From Ruminococcus sp. AM22-13 (GTDB taxonomy: Bacteria > Bacillota > Clostridia > Lachnospirales > Lachnospiraceae), in contig NZ_QRIL01000023.1 in the NCBI RefSeq assembly GCF_003471165.1, positions 1 to 64,000 of the forward strand: a stretch of 64,000 nt of DNA. Direction: 5' to 3'. Made by a program: the position numbers and the translations under genes. Position 1 is the first letter of the stretch. The number at the start of each line of letters is the position of its first letter. The notes under the pieces were generated by a model. It was not told where the DNA came from. It did not search any database and saw nothing but the letters and a program-made list of their open reading frames with translations. Shown here piece after piece: positions 17,061 through 26,013 of the stretch.

Positions 17061-18773
17061 TTACTTTGTATCCTGCAGTGCGAGATAACCTTCTTCGCCT
17101 GTACGGATCTTAACGACATTTTCAATGTCATATACAAATACTTTACCATCACCAATCTGACCGGTATGGAGGACTGCCTTGGCAGTTTCGATAACTTTCT
17201 GTACAGGTACGAGACTTACAACAATCTCAATTTTGACCTTAGGAAGAAGATTCATTTCCATCTCAACACCACGATAGTAGGATGGAGCACCTTTCTGTAC
17301 ACCGCATCCGAGAACGTTCGTAATAGTGATACCTGTAACACCGATCTCATTCATTGCCTGCATAAATTCATCAAGCTTATTCTGACGGGTGATGATAACA
17401 ACTTTTGTAAGCTTATGAACGCCTTCTTTCGGAAGTTCAGGAACTGATTCAGCAGGAGCAGAAGGTCTGGCTGTGACAACAGGAGCTTTTATGGAAGTTC
17501 CCATAGGAGTCGGAACACCAGCCATTGCGAAACCGTCATAAGCACTTGCAAGACCATGTTCTTTGGAGTCAAGACCTGCGATCTCTTCTTCAGCTGAAAC
17601 ACGAAGTCCGATTGTATGTTTGATTACCTGGAAGATAATTGTCATAGTAACAACAACCCATGCGATTGTGATGATCATACCTGTGAACTGAACACCAAAT
17701 CCGTGGAAGCCGCCGCCTGTAAGAAGTCCTTTCCAGTCTGTGCCTGAACCGTCGGAGAAGAGACCAACTGCAAGGGTACCGAAAGCACCGTTTAAACCAT
17801 GAACACCGACAGCACCAACAGGATCATCGATTTTCAGAACCTTATCAATAAATTCAATACCAAATACTACGATAAAACCGGAAGCAATACCGATGATTGC
17901 TGCGGATGTAGGAGAAACTGTGTCGCATCCTGCCGTAATTGCTACAAGTCCTGCAAGAGAACCGTTCAGAGACATGGAAACATCCGGTTTTTTGTAACGT
18001 ACCCATGTGATAATCATAACAGTTACAGTTGCAACAGCTGCTGCAAGGTTAGTAGTAACAAAGATTTTACCTGCACTTACGATTGCATCGCCTTCCATAC
18101 TGACTGTGGAAGCACCGTTAAATCCGAACCAGCAGAACCAGAGGATAAATACACCTAAAGCACCAACTGTAAGGTTGTGTCCAGGGATAGCTTTTGATTT
18201 GCCGTCCTTTGTATATTTACCGATACGAGGTCCAAGGATGATGGCACCGATCAGAGCTGCCACACCACCTACCATATGTACTGCACAGGAACCTGCGAAA
18301 TCGTGGAATCCCATCTGGCTGATAAATCCACCGCCCCAGATCCAGTGTCCGGATACCGGATATACAACAAGACTGATCATAAGGCTGTAGACGCAATAGG
18401 AAAGGAACTTGGTACGTTCTGCCATTGCACCGGAAACAATTGTTGCGGATGTTGCACAGAATACTGTCTGGAAGATTAAGAATGCCCAGAAAGGAACTCC
18501 GTCAGGAAGCATTCCTGAACCATAGTGTGCTTCTGTTGCAATACCACCGATCTTTCCGATAAATCCATTACCTGCACCGAACATCAGACCGAAGCCGACC
18601 AGCCAGAAGACCGGGGTTCCGATACAGAAGTCCATCAGGTTTTTCATAATAATGTTACCTGCGTTTTTGGCTCGTGTGAAGCCTGTTTCTACCATTGCGA
18701 ATCCGGCCTGCATAAAGAAGACCAGTGCGGCGCCGACCAGCACCCATATTGTGTTTACTGCGGAAAATTCCAT
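17061..18773 (-). CDS. amt: Ammonium transporter fused to a P-II regulatory domain
   Basis: A 570-residue membrane protein joining an Amt channel (about 1-415) to a GlnB/GlnK-type P-II domain (about 455-565). The Amt part shows FAGSCAVHMVGGVAALIGAI and the conserved twin-histidine region VGVHGLNGAFGTLAVGLF and FHGFGVQFTG. The linker is Pro/Ala-rich. The P-II part contains LTKVVIITRQNKLDEFMQAM, a T-loop with YYRGVEMEMNLLPKVKIEIV and the ATP-binding GQIGDGKVFVYDIE. Normally P-II is separate and blocks the channel when nitrogen is ample; here the sensor is tethered. Leader sequence carries a terminator hairpin. It heads a cluster of nitrogen genes. Confidence 0.93.
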   Translation of the reverse strand: MEFSAVNTIWVLVGAALVFFMQAGFAMVETGFTRAKNAGNIIMKNLMDFCIGTPVFWLVGFGLMFGAGNGFIGKIGGIATEAHYGSGMLPDGVPFWAFLIFQTVFCATSATIVSGAMAERTKFLSYCVYSLMISLVVYPVSGHWIWGGGFISQMGFHDFAGSCAVHMVGGVAALIGAIILGPRIGKYTKDGKSKAIPGHNLTVGALGVFILWFCWFGFNGASTVSMEGDAIVSAGKIFVTTNLAAAVATVTVMIITWVRYKKPDVSMSLNGSLAGLVAITAGCDTVSPTSAAIIGIASGFIVVFGIEFIDKVLKIDDPVGAVGVHGLNGAFGTLAVGLFSDGSGTDWKGLLTGGGFHGFGVQFTGMIITIAWVVVTMTIIFQVIKHTIGLRVSAEEEIAGLDSKEHGLASAYDGFAMAGVPTPMGTSIKAPVVTARPSAPAESVPELPKEGVHKLTKVVIITRQNKLDEFMQAMNEIGVTGITITNVLGCGVQKGAPSYYRGVEMEMNLLPKVKIEIVVSLVPVQKVIETAKAVLHTGQIGDGKVFVYDIENVVKIRTGEEGYLALQDTK

Positions 18774-18821
18774 AATAATATTCCTCCCTCATAAAAAATT
18801 TCCTCATATTTTATATAAATC

Positions 18822-18864
18822 AAAAAGCGCGATGGCCTGATTCTTACAGGTTCATCGCGCTTTT
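18822..18864 (-). terminator. Leader terminator (attenuator) upstream of amt
   Basis: On the minus strand AGCGCGATG-AA-CCTG pairs with CAGG-CC-CATCGCGCT and is followed by TTTTTG; it ends about 50 bases before the amt start codon. A terminator in a 5' leader implies control by antitermination. The glnN and pyrG leaders have the same arrangement, and clostridial nitrogen genes are known to be controlled by ANTAR-type antiterminators. Confidence 0.75.
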
Positions 18865-18981
18865 GCGAATATAAAATCCATATTTAATTTTATTGGCTTT
18901 ATAGTGCAGAACATATCTGATGCAAAAAGATGCGGGTTATCTGTTATGTAATGCATGAAAGCTACAATTAATTATATGTAA

Positions 18982-19071
18982 AACAAGGGAATATCCGTAT
19001 ATCGTGTGATTAATGGATGAGGAAATCGATAATGAATTATGAAGTAGAGTTCATAAGGATATTCCCCTGTT
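18982..19071. repeat. Inverted repeat downstream of glnN
   Basis: AACAAGGGAATATCCGTAT (18982-19000) and ATAAGGATATTCCCCTGTT (19053-19071) are near-perfect inverted copies enclosing about 50 bases. On the minus strand the second arm ends in TTGTTTT, so the structure may act as the glnN terminator; the large loop is unusual. The 300-base spacer between amt and glnN contains no gene. Confidence 0.6.
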
Positions 19072-19087
19072 ATTACCTGATATCTGC

Positions 19088-19121
19088 GGATTGCTCCGCT
19101 GCTTTGCAGCTCCCGCAATCC
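19088..19121 (-). terminator. Hairpin just after glnN
   Basis: GGATTGC-N3-GCTGC pairs with GCAGC-N4-GCAATCC around TTT, seven bases past the glnN stop. It is strong but lacks a T tract, so it may protect the mRNA end instead of terminating. Confidence 0.45.
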
Positions 19122-19127
19122 TACAAA

Positions 19128-21227
19128 TTATACGGAAAACAGAAGCTTATCATATGTAGGATATGGAAGCAGTGCATCCGGAATCAGAACCTCTGCAGCA
19201 TCTACAGATTTTCTCAGTGTTTCCATATCGGAGAGAACAACTGTCTGATATGCTTTTGCATTTGCCAGAGGATCTTCGGTAGCCAGAGCTTTTGCTGTGT
19301 CTGCCTTTAAGGTGTCAAGACCTGTGGAAATCTCGTCGGCAAGCTGTGAAAGCTCTTTGATTAGTTTTCCTTCGGAAGCTGTGCTTACATCTGCGACAAC
19401 TGATTTCTTGGCAACAGCAGTAGCTGCAATCTTATCAATGTATGCAAATACAGATGGAAGGAAGTCCTTCTGTACCATTTCAACCATAGTATTGGACTCA
19501 ATGTTAAGAATCTTGGAATAAGTTTCCAGCCAGATCTCATAACGGGACTCAATCTCTTCTTTTGTGAAAATATGATATTTGGTAAAGAGTTCAATATTCT
19601 TATCTGCGATCCACTGTGGAAGAGCATCCGGTGTGGATTTCAGGTTGTAAAGACCACGCTTTTCGGCTTCTTCAATCCATTCGTCGGTATATCCGTTGCC
19701 ATTGAAGATAACGCGTTTGTGATCTGTGATTGTTTTCCTGATCAGTTCATGGATTGCATCGTCCATCTTGTCATCCGGAACATCTTTTAACTGTTCTGCA
19801 AACTGGTGTACACACTCAGCAACCGCAGTATTTAAGATGATGTTCGGGTTGGCGACAGAAGCCTCTGATCCAAGCATACGGAACTCGAATTTGTTTCCTG
19901 TGAATGCGAATGGTGAAGTACGGTTTCTGTCTGTATTATCCTTTACGAAATGAGGAAGTACTTTTGCACCGATATCCATCTGGACAGCGCGGCTTCCTGC
20001 AAAGTATTCACCATTTTCGATAGATTTTAAGATCTCTGTCAGCTCATCGCCAAGAAATACGGATACAACAGCAGGCGGAGCCTCGTTTGCGCCAAGACGG
20101 TGATCATTTCCGGCACTTGCTACAGAAATACGAAGTACATCTGCGTATTCATCAACAGCCTTGATAACAGCTGTCAGGAAAATCAGAAACTGTGTATTCT
20201 CAGCAGGTGTTTTGCCTGGATCAAGGATGTTTACACCTGTGTCTGTAATCATAGACCAGTTGTTGTGTTTACCACTTCCATTGATTCCCTCGAAAGGCTT
20301 CTCGTGAAGGAGGCATACAAGATCATGTTTGTCTGCGACTTTCTTCATGACTTCCATTGTTAACTGGTTATGGTCAACTGCAACGTTTGTGGTATCAAAT
20401 ACAGGAGCCAGCTCATGCTGTGCAGGAGCAACTTCGTTATGTTTTGTTTTAGCCGGAATACCAAGTTTCCAAAGCTCTACGTCCAGGTCATGCATGTAAG
20501 CTGCAACACGTGGTTTAAGAGCACCGAAGTAATGATCTTCCATTTCCTGTCCTTTAGGAGCAGGGGCACCAATCAATGTACGTCCGCAGAATACAAGGTC
20601 TTTTCTCTGTTTATATAATTCTTTGTCTACCAGGAAGTATTCCTGTTCAGGACCTACGGTTGTATTGACGTGTCTGACTTCTTTATTTCCCATTATATGA
20701 AGAAGATTTGTAGCTTCTTTATCAAGTGTTTCCATGGAGCGAAGGAGAGGAGTCTTTTTATCAAGGGCTTCACCGCTGTAAGAACAGAATGCTGTAGGAA
20801 TGTAAAGTGTTCCATCTTTAATAAATGCCGGTGAGGTAGGATCCCATGCTGTATATCCTCTTGCCTCGAATGTGGCACGAAGACCGCCTGACGGGAAACT
20901 GGAAGCATCTGGCTCACCTTTTACAAGTTCTTTACCGGAGAAATCCATGATGACCTGTCCATCTCCTGTAGGAGAAATGAAGCTGTCATGCTTTTCAGCA
21001 GTTACGTTTGTCATTGGCTGGAACCAGTGAGTATAATGGGTAGCTCCGTTTTCGGTAGCCCATTCTTTCATTGCAACTGCAACGGAGTTAGCAACATCAA
21101 GTTCAAGATGTGTGCCGTTCTCGATTGTTTTCTTTAATGCTTTGTACATGTCTTTTGGCAGTTTGCTTCGCATTACTTTGTCGTTGAAAACTAAGCTGCC
21201 GTACAGTTCAGGGATATTCTGTGCCAT
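19128..21227 (-). CDS. glnN: Glutamine synthetase type III
   Basis: A 699-residue enzyme making glutamine from glutamate, ammonium and ATP. It is far longer than GSI (about 450) and fits GSIII. Motifs seen: SFPSGGLRATFEARGYTAWD near 110-135, VGPEQEYFLVD (metal-binding glutamates), TKHNEVAPAQHELAPVF, INGSGKHNNWSM (catalytic loop) and NRTSPFAFTGNKFEFRMLGS (glutamate binding). Start at 21227 is set by AAAGGAGCG; a frame from 21296 has no site. It is transcribed toward amt-PII, so ammonium import and fixation are adjacent. Its leader holds a terminator hairpin. Confidence 0.96.
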   Translation of the reverse strand: MAQNIPELYGSLVFNDKVMRSKLPKDMYKALKKTIENGTHLELDVANSVAVAMKEWATENGATHYTHWFQPMTNVTAEKHDSFISPTGDGQVIMDFSGKELVKGEPDASSFPSGGLRATFEARGYTAWDPTSPAFIKDGTLYIPTAFCSYSGEALDKKTPLLRSMETLDKEATNLLHIMGNKEVRHVNTTVGPEQEYFLVDKELYKQRKDLVFCGRTLIGAPAPKGQEMEDHYFGALKPRVAAYMHDLDVELWKLGIPAKTKHNEVAPAQHELAPVFDTTNVAVDHNQLTMEVMKKVADKHDLVCLLHEKPFEGINGSGKHNNWSMITDTGVNILDPGKTPAENTQFLIFLTAVIKAVDEYADVLRISVASAGNDHRLGANEAPPAVVSVFLGDELTEILKSIENGEYFAGSRAVQMDIGAKVLPHFVKDNTDRNRTSPFAFTGNKFEFRMLGSEASVANPNIILNTAVAECVHQFAEQLKDVPDDKMDDAIHELIRKTITDHKRVIFNGNGYTDEWIEEAEKRGLYNLKSTPDALPQWIADKNIELFTKYHIFTKEEIESRYEIWLETYSKILNIESNTMVEMVQKDFLPSVFAYIDKIAATAVAKKSVVADVSTASEGKLIKELSQLADEISTGLDTLKADTAKALATEDPLANAKAYQTVVLSDMETLRKSVDAAEVLIPDALLPYPTYDKLLFSV

Positions 21228-21370
21228 ATAGGTACGCTCCTTTCGGTTTGTGATTTCGCTGATAAAATGAATATGTGTAGTCCGGCTACAGATCACGATA
21301 AAATCTGTAACGGATTTCGTCTCATAGAAAATTCCTCATCGAAAATTTTCTATAAAGCGAAAAGTATAAA

Positions 21371-21416
21371 ACGAAAAAGGCGCCTTGGACTTATCTCAAA
21401 TCCAAAGCGCCTTTGC
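21371..21416 (-). terminator. Leader terminator (attenuator) upstream of glnN
   Basis: On the minus strand AAAGGCGCTTTGGA pairs with TCCAAGGCGCCTTT (one G-T pair) over an 11-base loop, followed by TTCGTTTT. It lies about 145 bases before the glnN start codon, in the position expected for an attenuator. The architecture parallels the amt leader. Confidence 0.78.
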
Positions 21417-21515
21417 TTTATGTGCTGTACTATAAACGAAATGAAAACAGATGTCAAGCACTTTTTTTGAAAAAATTCAGAAAAAATTTTTGAGATGTGG
21501 CAAAAAAAGGATAGG

Positions 21516-21543
21516 TTGACAAATTTGTTTCAATTATTATAAT
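21516..21543 (+). promoter_or_regulatory. Promoter of purF
   Basis: TTGACA and TATAAT, both perfect, are separated by 16 bases. The leader of about 105 bases before purF contains a small hairpin TCGTG-TCTG-CACGA followed by TAAGATTTTTT, which could be a weak attenuator. No known purine riboswitch was recognised. Confidence 0.8.
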
Positions 21544-21656
21544 TTGGGATGTCAGGGTTTAAGTGACGAAAAGCTGTTCGTGTCTGCACGATAAGATTTT
21601 TTGGATTTGAAACCTGCCAGACAAAAGAACATTTGAATAGAATCGGAGGAAATCAG

Positions 21657-23081
21657 ATGGCTGGAATAAAAGAAGAGTGCGGCGTCTTTGGAATCTATGA
21701 CCTGGATGGCGGCAACGTAGTTCCGTCCATATATTATGGACTGACTTCTTTGCAGCACAGAGGTCAGGAATCCTGCGGACTTGCAGTTTCTGATACTAAG
21801 GGAGAACGTGGAAATGTGAAGTTTCATAAGGATCTCGGTCTGGTAAGCGAGGTTCTCAGACAGGATGTTGTCCGTAAATACGAAGGAGACATCGGAATTG
21901 GTCATGTAAGATATTCTACCACAGGAGCTTCTGTTGCCGAGAATGCACAGCCGCTTGTTTTATCATATGTAAAGGGAACTCTTGCACTTGCACATAACGG
22001 AAATCTGGTAAATACACCGGAGCTGAAATGGGAACTGATTCAGAATGGAGCGATTTTCCACACGACTACAGATTCAGAGGTTATTGCATTCCATATTGCA
22101 AGGGAGCGTGTACATTCTAAGACCGTAGAGGAAGCAGTATTAAAAACTGCCAGAAAAATCAAAGGTGCTTATGGCCTGGTTGTCATGAGCCCGAGAAAAC
22201 TGATCGCAGTTCGTGACCCTTATGGTTTAAAACCGTTATGTCTTGGAAAAAGAGGAAATACATATGTGGTTGCTTCTGAAAGCTGTGCACTTACTTCTGT
22301 CAGTGCGGAATTTGTCCGTGATATTGAGCCAGGTGAAATCCTTACGATCACAAAAGATGGGCTGAAATCCAATATGGAACTTGCGACTCTTGCAACTGCA
22401 AAGAGAGCCCATTGTGTATTTGAATATATATATTTTGCAAGACTGGACAGTACGATTGACGGAGTGAAGGTTTATGACGCCAGAATCCGTGGCGGAAAGT
22501 CTCTTGCCAAGTCTTATCCTGTAGATGCGGATATCGTAACGGGTGTTCCGGAATCAGGACTTCCAGCAGCGAAGGGATATTCAGAAGCTTCTGGTATTCC
22601 GTTTGCTTTTGCCTTCTATAAGAACAGCTATATTGGAAGAACTTTCATCAAACCTACGCAGGAAGAACGTGAGTCCAGCGTACATCTGAAACTGAGCGTA
22701 CTGGAATCGGTTGTCAAGGGTAAGAGAATCGTACTGGTGGATGACTCTATTGTAAGAGGAACGACGATTGCCAATCTGATTCATATGCTAAAAGAGGCAG
22801 GAGCAAAGGAAGTTCATGTGCGTATCAGTTCACCGCCGTTCTTGCATCCATGCTATTTTGGAACCGATGTTCCATCCAATGACCAGCTGATCGCTGCAAG
22901 TCACAGTACAGAAGAAATCCGAAAGATGATCGGTGCGGATTCTCTGGGATATATGCAGACAGATTATCTGGAGGGAATGGCAGGCGGTCTGCCATTATGC
23001 AAGGCATGCTTCGATGGAAATTATCCAATGGATATTCCGGATTATAGTCATGCGGAGTTTGCTGATATTGTGAAATGTTGA
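21657..23081 (+). CDS. purF: Amidophosphoribosyltransferase
   Basis: A 474-residue enzyme that transfers the amide nitrogen of glutamine to PRPP, the first step of purine synthesis. The glutaminase domain starts MAGIKEECGVFG; Cys8 becomes the N-terminal nucleophile after removal of the short propeptide. SLQHRGQESCGLAVS and IGHVRYSTTGASVAENAQPL follow. The PRPP-binding motif is IVLVDDSIVRGTTIANLI. Cysteines for a 4Fe-4S cluster (as in the Bacillus enzyme) can be seen, e.g. CKACF near the end. Start is the ATG at 21657 after GGAGGAAATC. It stands between glnN and the pyrG-gltBD genes, all glutamine-related. Confidence 0.95.
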   Translation: MAGIKEECGVFGIYDLDGGNVVPSIYYGLTSLQHRGQESCGLAVSDTKGERGNVKFHKDLGLVSEVLRQDVVRKYEGDIGIGHVRYSTTGASVAENAQPLVLSYVKGTLALAHNGNLVNTPELKWELIQNGAIFHTTTDSEVIAFHIARERVHSKTVEEAVLKTARKIKGAYGLVVMSPRKLIAVRDPYGLKPLCLGKRGNTYVVASESCALTSVSAEFVRDIEPGEILTITKDGLKSNMELATLATAKRAHCVFEYIYFARLDSTIDGVKVYDARIRGGKSLAKSYPVDADIVTGVPESGLPAAKGYSEASGIPFAFAFYKNSYIGRTFIKPTQEERESSVHLKLSVLESVVKGKRIVLVDDSIVRGTTIANLIHMLKEAGAKEVHVRISSPPFLHPCYFGTDVPSNDQLIAASHSTEEIRKMIGADSLGYMQTDYLEGMAGGLPLCKACFDGNYPMDIPDYSHAEFADIVKC

Positions 23082-23149
23082 TGATTCATATTTGAAAGGT
23101 GCAGTGTGCTGACAGTGTACTGCATCAGTTGTAGTGAATCTGATTTATA

Positions 23150-23182
23150 GATAGAGGTGGGATTACCTGCCTCTATATTTTT
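23150..23182 (+). terminator. Terminator of purF
   Basis: ATAGAGG pairs with CCTCTAT over a 12-base loop and is followed by ATTTTT. A further imperfect palindrome lies between it and the stop codon. Confidence 0.75.
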
Positions 23183-23465
23183 ATGCTTATATACAAAATT
23201 TGTTTTAGATACATACATGCATTGTTGTTCATGTGTCAATGCTTTACAAAACGTACTATTAAGAACGGAGTGAATAGTAATATTTATTTCGTGAAAAATT
23301 GCAGAAACTTGTCACAGATTATGGGATCAATCTCACATAGTGGTATAACCAATATAGAGGATGGATGAACAATAGTGACAAAAAATAACACTTATTATAT
23401 GATAAAAATATACTGAATGTATAAAAATAACGTTCCTATGGATAAAATTACATGCTCGAAATAAC

Positions 23466-23494
23466 TTGACAAAATTCGCAATGAGGAAGATAAT
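23466..23494 (+). promoter_or_regulatory. Promoter of the HPr-like gene
   Basis: TTGACA and GATAAT are 17 bases apart, about 115 bases before the HPr-like start codon. The 400-base spacer between the purF terminator and this point contains no convincing gene. Confidence 0.65.
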
Positions 23495-23608
23495 GTGTGC
23501 ATTCCATAAAATGAAACCGTAATTGTCAGGTGTTGATTATTTTTGCTATATGGTACAGCAGCAACAGATACAGGACAGTTACTCATAACTTTAGAAAGGG
23601 TGATTTTC

Positions 23609-23836
23609 ATGTCACAGAGCAAGATTAAATTAAATGCAACGGAAGAAGTGCAGGAATTTGTAAACGCAGCAACCAGATGCGATTTTGATGTTGATGTATA
23701 TTATAACAGATTTTTAATTGATGCCAAATCAATTCTTGGCGTACTCAGCCTTGACCTGACAAAGGTTCTGACTGTAGACTGCCATGGTGAGAGCAAAGAA
23801 TTCAATCGTACTTTGAAAAAGTTTGCAGTGGCATAA
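23609..23836 (+). CDS. HPr-like protein lacking the catalytic histidine
   Basis: A 75-residue protein with the HPr fold pattern: SKIKLNATEEVQEFVNAATR, then CDFDVDVYYNRFLIDAKSIL and GVLSLDLTKVLTVDC. DAKSILGVLSLDL corresponds to the Ser46 region (AKSIMGVMSL) of HPr. The loop where HPr carries His15 (G-x-HARPA) has no histidine, so PTS phosphotransfer is impossible; the serine site is kept. Such proteins could be allosteric partners only. AAAGGGTG precedes the ATG at 23609. It stands alone between two terminators. Confidence 0.8.
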   Translation: MSQSKIKLNATEEVQEFVNAATRCDFDVDVYYNRFLIDAKSILGVLSLDLTKVLTVDCHGESKEFNRTLKKFAVA

Positions 23837-23870
23837 TGAGAGTTTTCGCTCATAAGTAAATATTGATTTC

Positions 23871-23915
23871 AAAAAAGACAGACTTGAAGAATAAAGAATT
23901 CAAAGCTGTCTTTTT
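23871..23915 (+). terminator. Terminator of the HPr-like gene
   Basis: AAAAAGACAG pairs with CTGTCTTTTT over a loop of about 24 bases, and the right arm itself supplies the T tract. Confidence 0.8.
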
Positions 23916-23937
23916 GATTAAAGATGAAACTTCATTG

Positions 23938-23966
23938 TTGACAAACGAAAAAAAATGTTTTATAGT
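23938..23966 (+). promoter_or_regulatory. Strong promoter facing a gene-free region
   Basis: A perfect TTGACA and a TATAGT are 17 bases apart. No start codon with a plausible frame follows for over 350 bases, so the promoter most likely drives a non-coding RNA. Confidence 0.7.
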
Positions 23967-23972
23967 ATAGCA

Positions 23973-24135
23973 TATTTTTAAGAGACATCTGTGAGGAGTA
24001 TTCTTTTCTCTCGATGAGTTATATGTAGAAGATTTAACCGAATCAAGTAAGTCCCCTGCGGAGGTTGCGAAGAACAATAAGCAGTGGTGGGCAGAGAGAA
24101 ATCGGTATCTCCTATTGACATAGGACAAGTCACAA
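23973..24135 (+). ncRNA. Candidate structured RNA, possibly 6S-like
   Basis: Behind the promoter at 23938-23966 lies a stretch that can fold into one long rod: TTTTCTCTC (about 24004-24012) pairs with GAGAGAAA near 24096, AGGAG near 23996 pairs with CTCCT near 24110, and inside CCCCTGC can pair with GCAGTGG. A long helix interrupted by an internal bubble and about 160-190 nt length is the layout of 6S RNA. I could not confirm conserved bubble residues, so the family assignment is a guess, and the 3' end is uncertain. Confidence 0.4.
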
Positions 24136-24233
24136 TCAGCGGTGAGCTGACAGGTCAGATTTTGTGAAATTACTGACTGTGGATTGAAATAAAGGAAAAC
24201 ACATATTGATTAGGATATGTTGATCTGACAAAG

Positions 24234-24295
24234 GCGTCAGATGCAGGATATCAGATGGGTCAAGTGCCCTCTGAATACTGCATCTGACGCTTTTT
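24234..24295 (+). terminator. Leader terminator (attenuator) upstream of pyrG
   Basis: GCGTCAGATGCAG pairs perfectly with CTGCATCTGACGC, followed by TTTTT, and the loop contains a second hairpin (TCAGA..GGG / CCC..TCTGA). It ends 37 bases before the pyrG start codon. This is the third leader terminator in the nitrogen block; pyrG in Bacillus is also attenuated, by a different CTP-sensing mechanism. Confidence 0.8.
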
Positions 24296-24331
24296 CATTA
24301 TAAACCAAGGATGATGGAGGAGGAAATCAAA

Positions 24332-25939
24332 ATGGCAGTAAAGTATGTATTTGTCACAGGAGGCGTTGTTTCCGGTCTTGGAAAAGGAATCACAGCTGCA
24401 TCCCTGGGACGTCTTCTCAAGGCGAGAGGATACCAGGTAACCATGCAGAAGTTTGATCCATATATCAACATTGACCCGGGAACCATGAACCCGATTCAGC
24501 ATGGAGAAGTTTTTGTAACAGATGACGGTACAGAGACAGACCTGGATCTGGGACATTACGAGAGATTTATTGATGAGAGCCTCGACAAAAATTCCAACGT
24601 GACGACCGGTAAAGTTTACTGGTCCGTTCTTCAGAAAGAACGTCACGGAGATTTCGGCGGAGGAACCGTACAGGTAATTCCTCATATTACAAATGAGATT
24701 AAGAGTCGTTTCTACCGCGCCAAATCACCGGAGGAAAACAAGATTGCTATTATCGAGGTCGGAGGAACAGTTGGTGATATCGAAAGCCAGCCGTTTCTGG
24801 AAGCCATCCGTCAGTTCCAGCTTAATGTGGGGCATGACAATGCAATTCTGATTCATGTAACGTTAATTCCTTACTTAAAAGCATCCGAAGAGCTGAAAAC
24901 AAAACCAACCCAGGCGAGTGTAAAAGAACTTCAGGGAATGGGAATTCAGCCGGATATACTGGTATGCAGAAGTGAGCATGAGCTGACAGAGGAGATTAAA
25001 GAAAAAATCGCACTGTTCTGCAATGTGCCAGTCAGTCATGTACTCCAGAACCTGGATGTAGAATATTTATATGAAGCTCCACTTGCAATGGAGAGAGAAA
25101 AACTTGCAGATGTCGTTCTCTCAAGCCTGAGACTGGAAAACAGGAAACCGGATTTAAGCGACTGGGAAGCGATGGTAGAAAGTCTGAGAAATCCAAACAA
25201 AACAGTAAAAATTGCGATTGTAGGAAAATATACACAGCTTCATGACGCATACCTCAGTGTGGTAGAGGCATTGAAACATGGTGGAATTTCCTGCAGAGCA
25301 AAAGTGGAGCTTGACTGGATCGATTCAGAAGAGCTGACAGAGAAAAATCTGGATCAGCAGCTTCATGATGTAGACGGAATTTTAGTTCCCGGCGGTTTCG
25401 GAAACAGAGGTACAGAAGGAATGATTCTTGCAGCGCAGTATGCAAGAGTATATAAGATTCCATACCTTGGAATCTGTCTGGGAATGCAGATGGCAATCGT
25501 AGAATTTGCCCGCCATGTACTTGGATATGAAGATGCAAACAGCATTGAACTTGATCCGGATACCAAACACCCGGTGATCGCACTGATGCCGGATCAGGAA
25601 GATGTCGAGGATATCGGTGGAACCTTAAGACTTGGAAGCTATCCATGTATCCTTGCAGAAGGCTCTAAATCCTATGAACTCTTCGGTAAGAAAGAGATTC
25701 ATGAGCGTCACAGACATCGTTATGAAGTAAACAACGCATTCCGTAAAGAACTTCAGGAGAAGGGAATGAATATTGTAGGAACTTCTCCTGACAACCGAAT
25801 TGTAGAAATGATCGAGATTGCAGGGCATCCGTTCTATGTAGGAACCCAGGCACATCCTGAATTCAAATCCCGTCCGAACCATGCACATCCTTTATTCAGA
25901 GGGTTTATTCAGGCGGCAGTCGATTATAAAGGTAATTAA
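24332..25939 (+). CDS. pyrG: CTP synthase (glutamine-hydrolysing)
   Basis: A 535-residue enzyme converting UTP to CTP with glutamine as nitrogen donor. The synthetase domain starts [20 protein letters not shown] (P-loop) and includes [19 protein letters not shown]. The class I glutaminase domain has the nucleophile elbow GICLGMQMA and the catalytic HPE near AHPEFKSRP. Length is normal. Start is the ATG at 24332 after GGAGGAGG. It is followed by gltB after 74 bases with no terminator seen, so pyrG-gltB-gltD may be one transcript under the leader attenuator. Confidence 0.97.
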   Translation: MAVKYVFVTGGVVSGLGKGITAASLGRLLKARGYQVTMQKFDPYINIDPGTMNPIQHGEVFVTDDGTETDLDLGHYERFIDESLDKNSNVTTGKVYWSVLQKERHGDFGGGTVQVIPHITNEIKSRFYRAKSPEENKIAIIEVGGTVGDIESQPFLEAIRQFQLNVGHDNAILIHVTLIPYLKASEELKTKPTQASVKELQGMGIQPDILVCRSEHELTEEIKEKIALFCNVPVSHVLQNLDVEYLYEAPLAMEREKLADVVLSSLRLENRKPDLSDWEAMVESLRNPNKTVKIAIVGKYTQLHDAYLSVVEALKHGGISCRAKVELDWIDSEELTEKNLDQQLHDVDGILVPGGFGNRGTEGMILAAQYARVYKIPYLGICLGMQMAIVEFARHVLGYEDANSIELDPDTKHPVIALMPDQEDVEDIGGTLRLGSYPCILAEGSKSYELFGKKEIHERHRHRYEVNNAFRKELQEKGMNIVGTSPDNRIVEMIEIAGHPFYVGTQAHPEFKSRPNHAHPLFRGFIQAAVDYKGN

Positions 25940-26013
25940 TTACTCAAACACATTCGTGTACTTGAAATAAAAAATAAGCGAAGAACAGCAGAAATAGAAA
26001 GGATGAGGAGATT

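Noticed and set aside
21550..21656. Purine-type riboswitch in the purF leader
   Set aside because: Only a small hairpin with a T run is seen; none of the known purine, ZTP or PRPP aptamer signatures fits.
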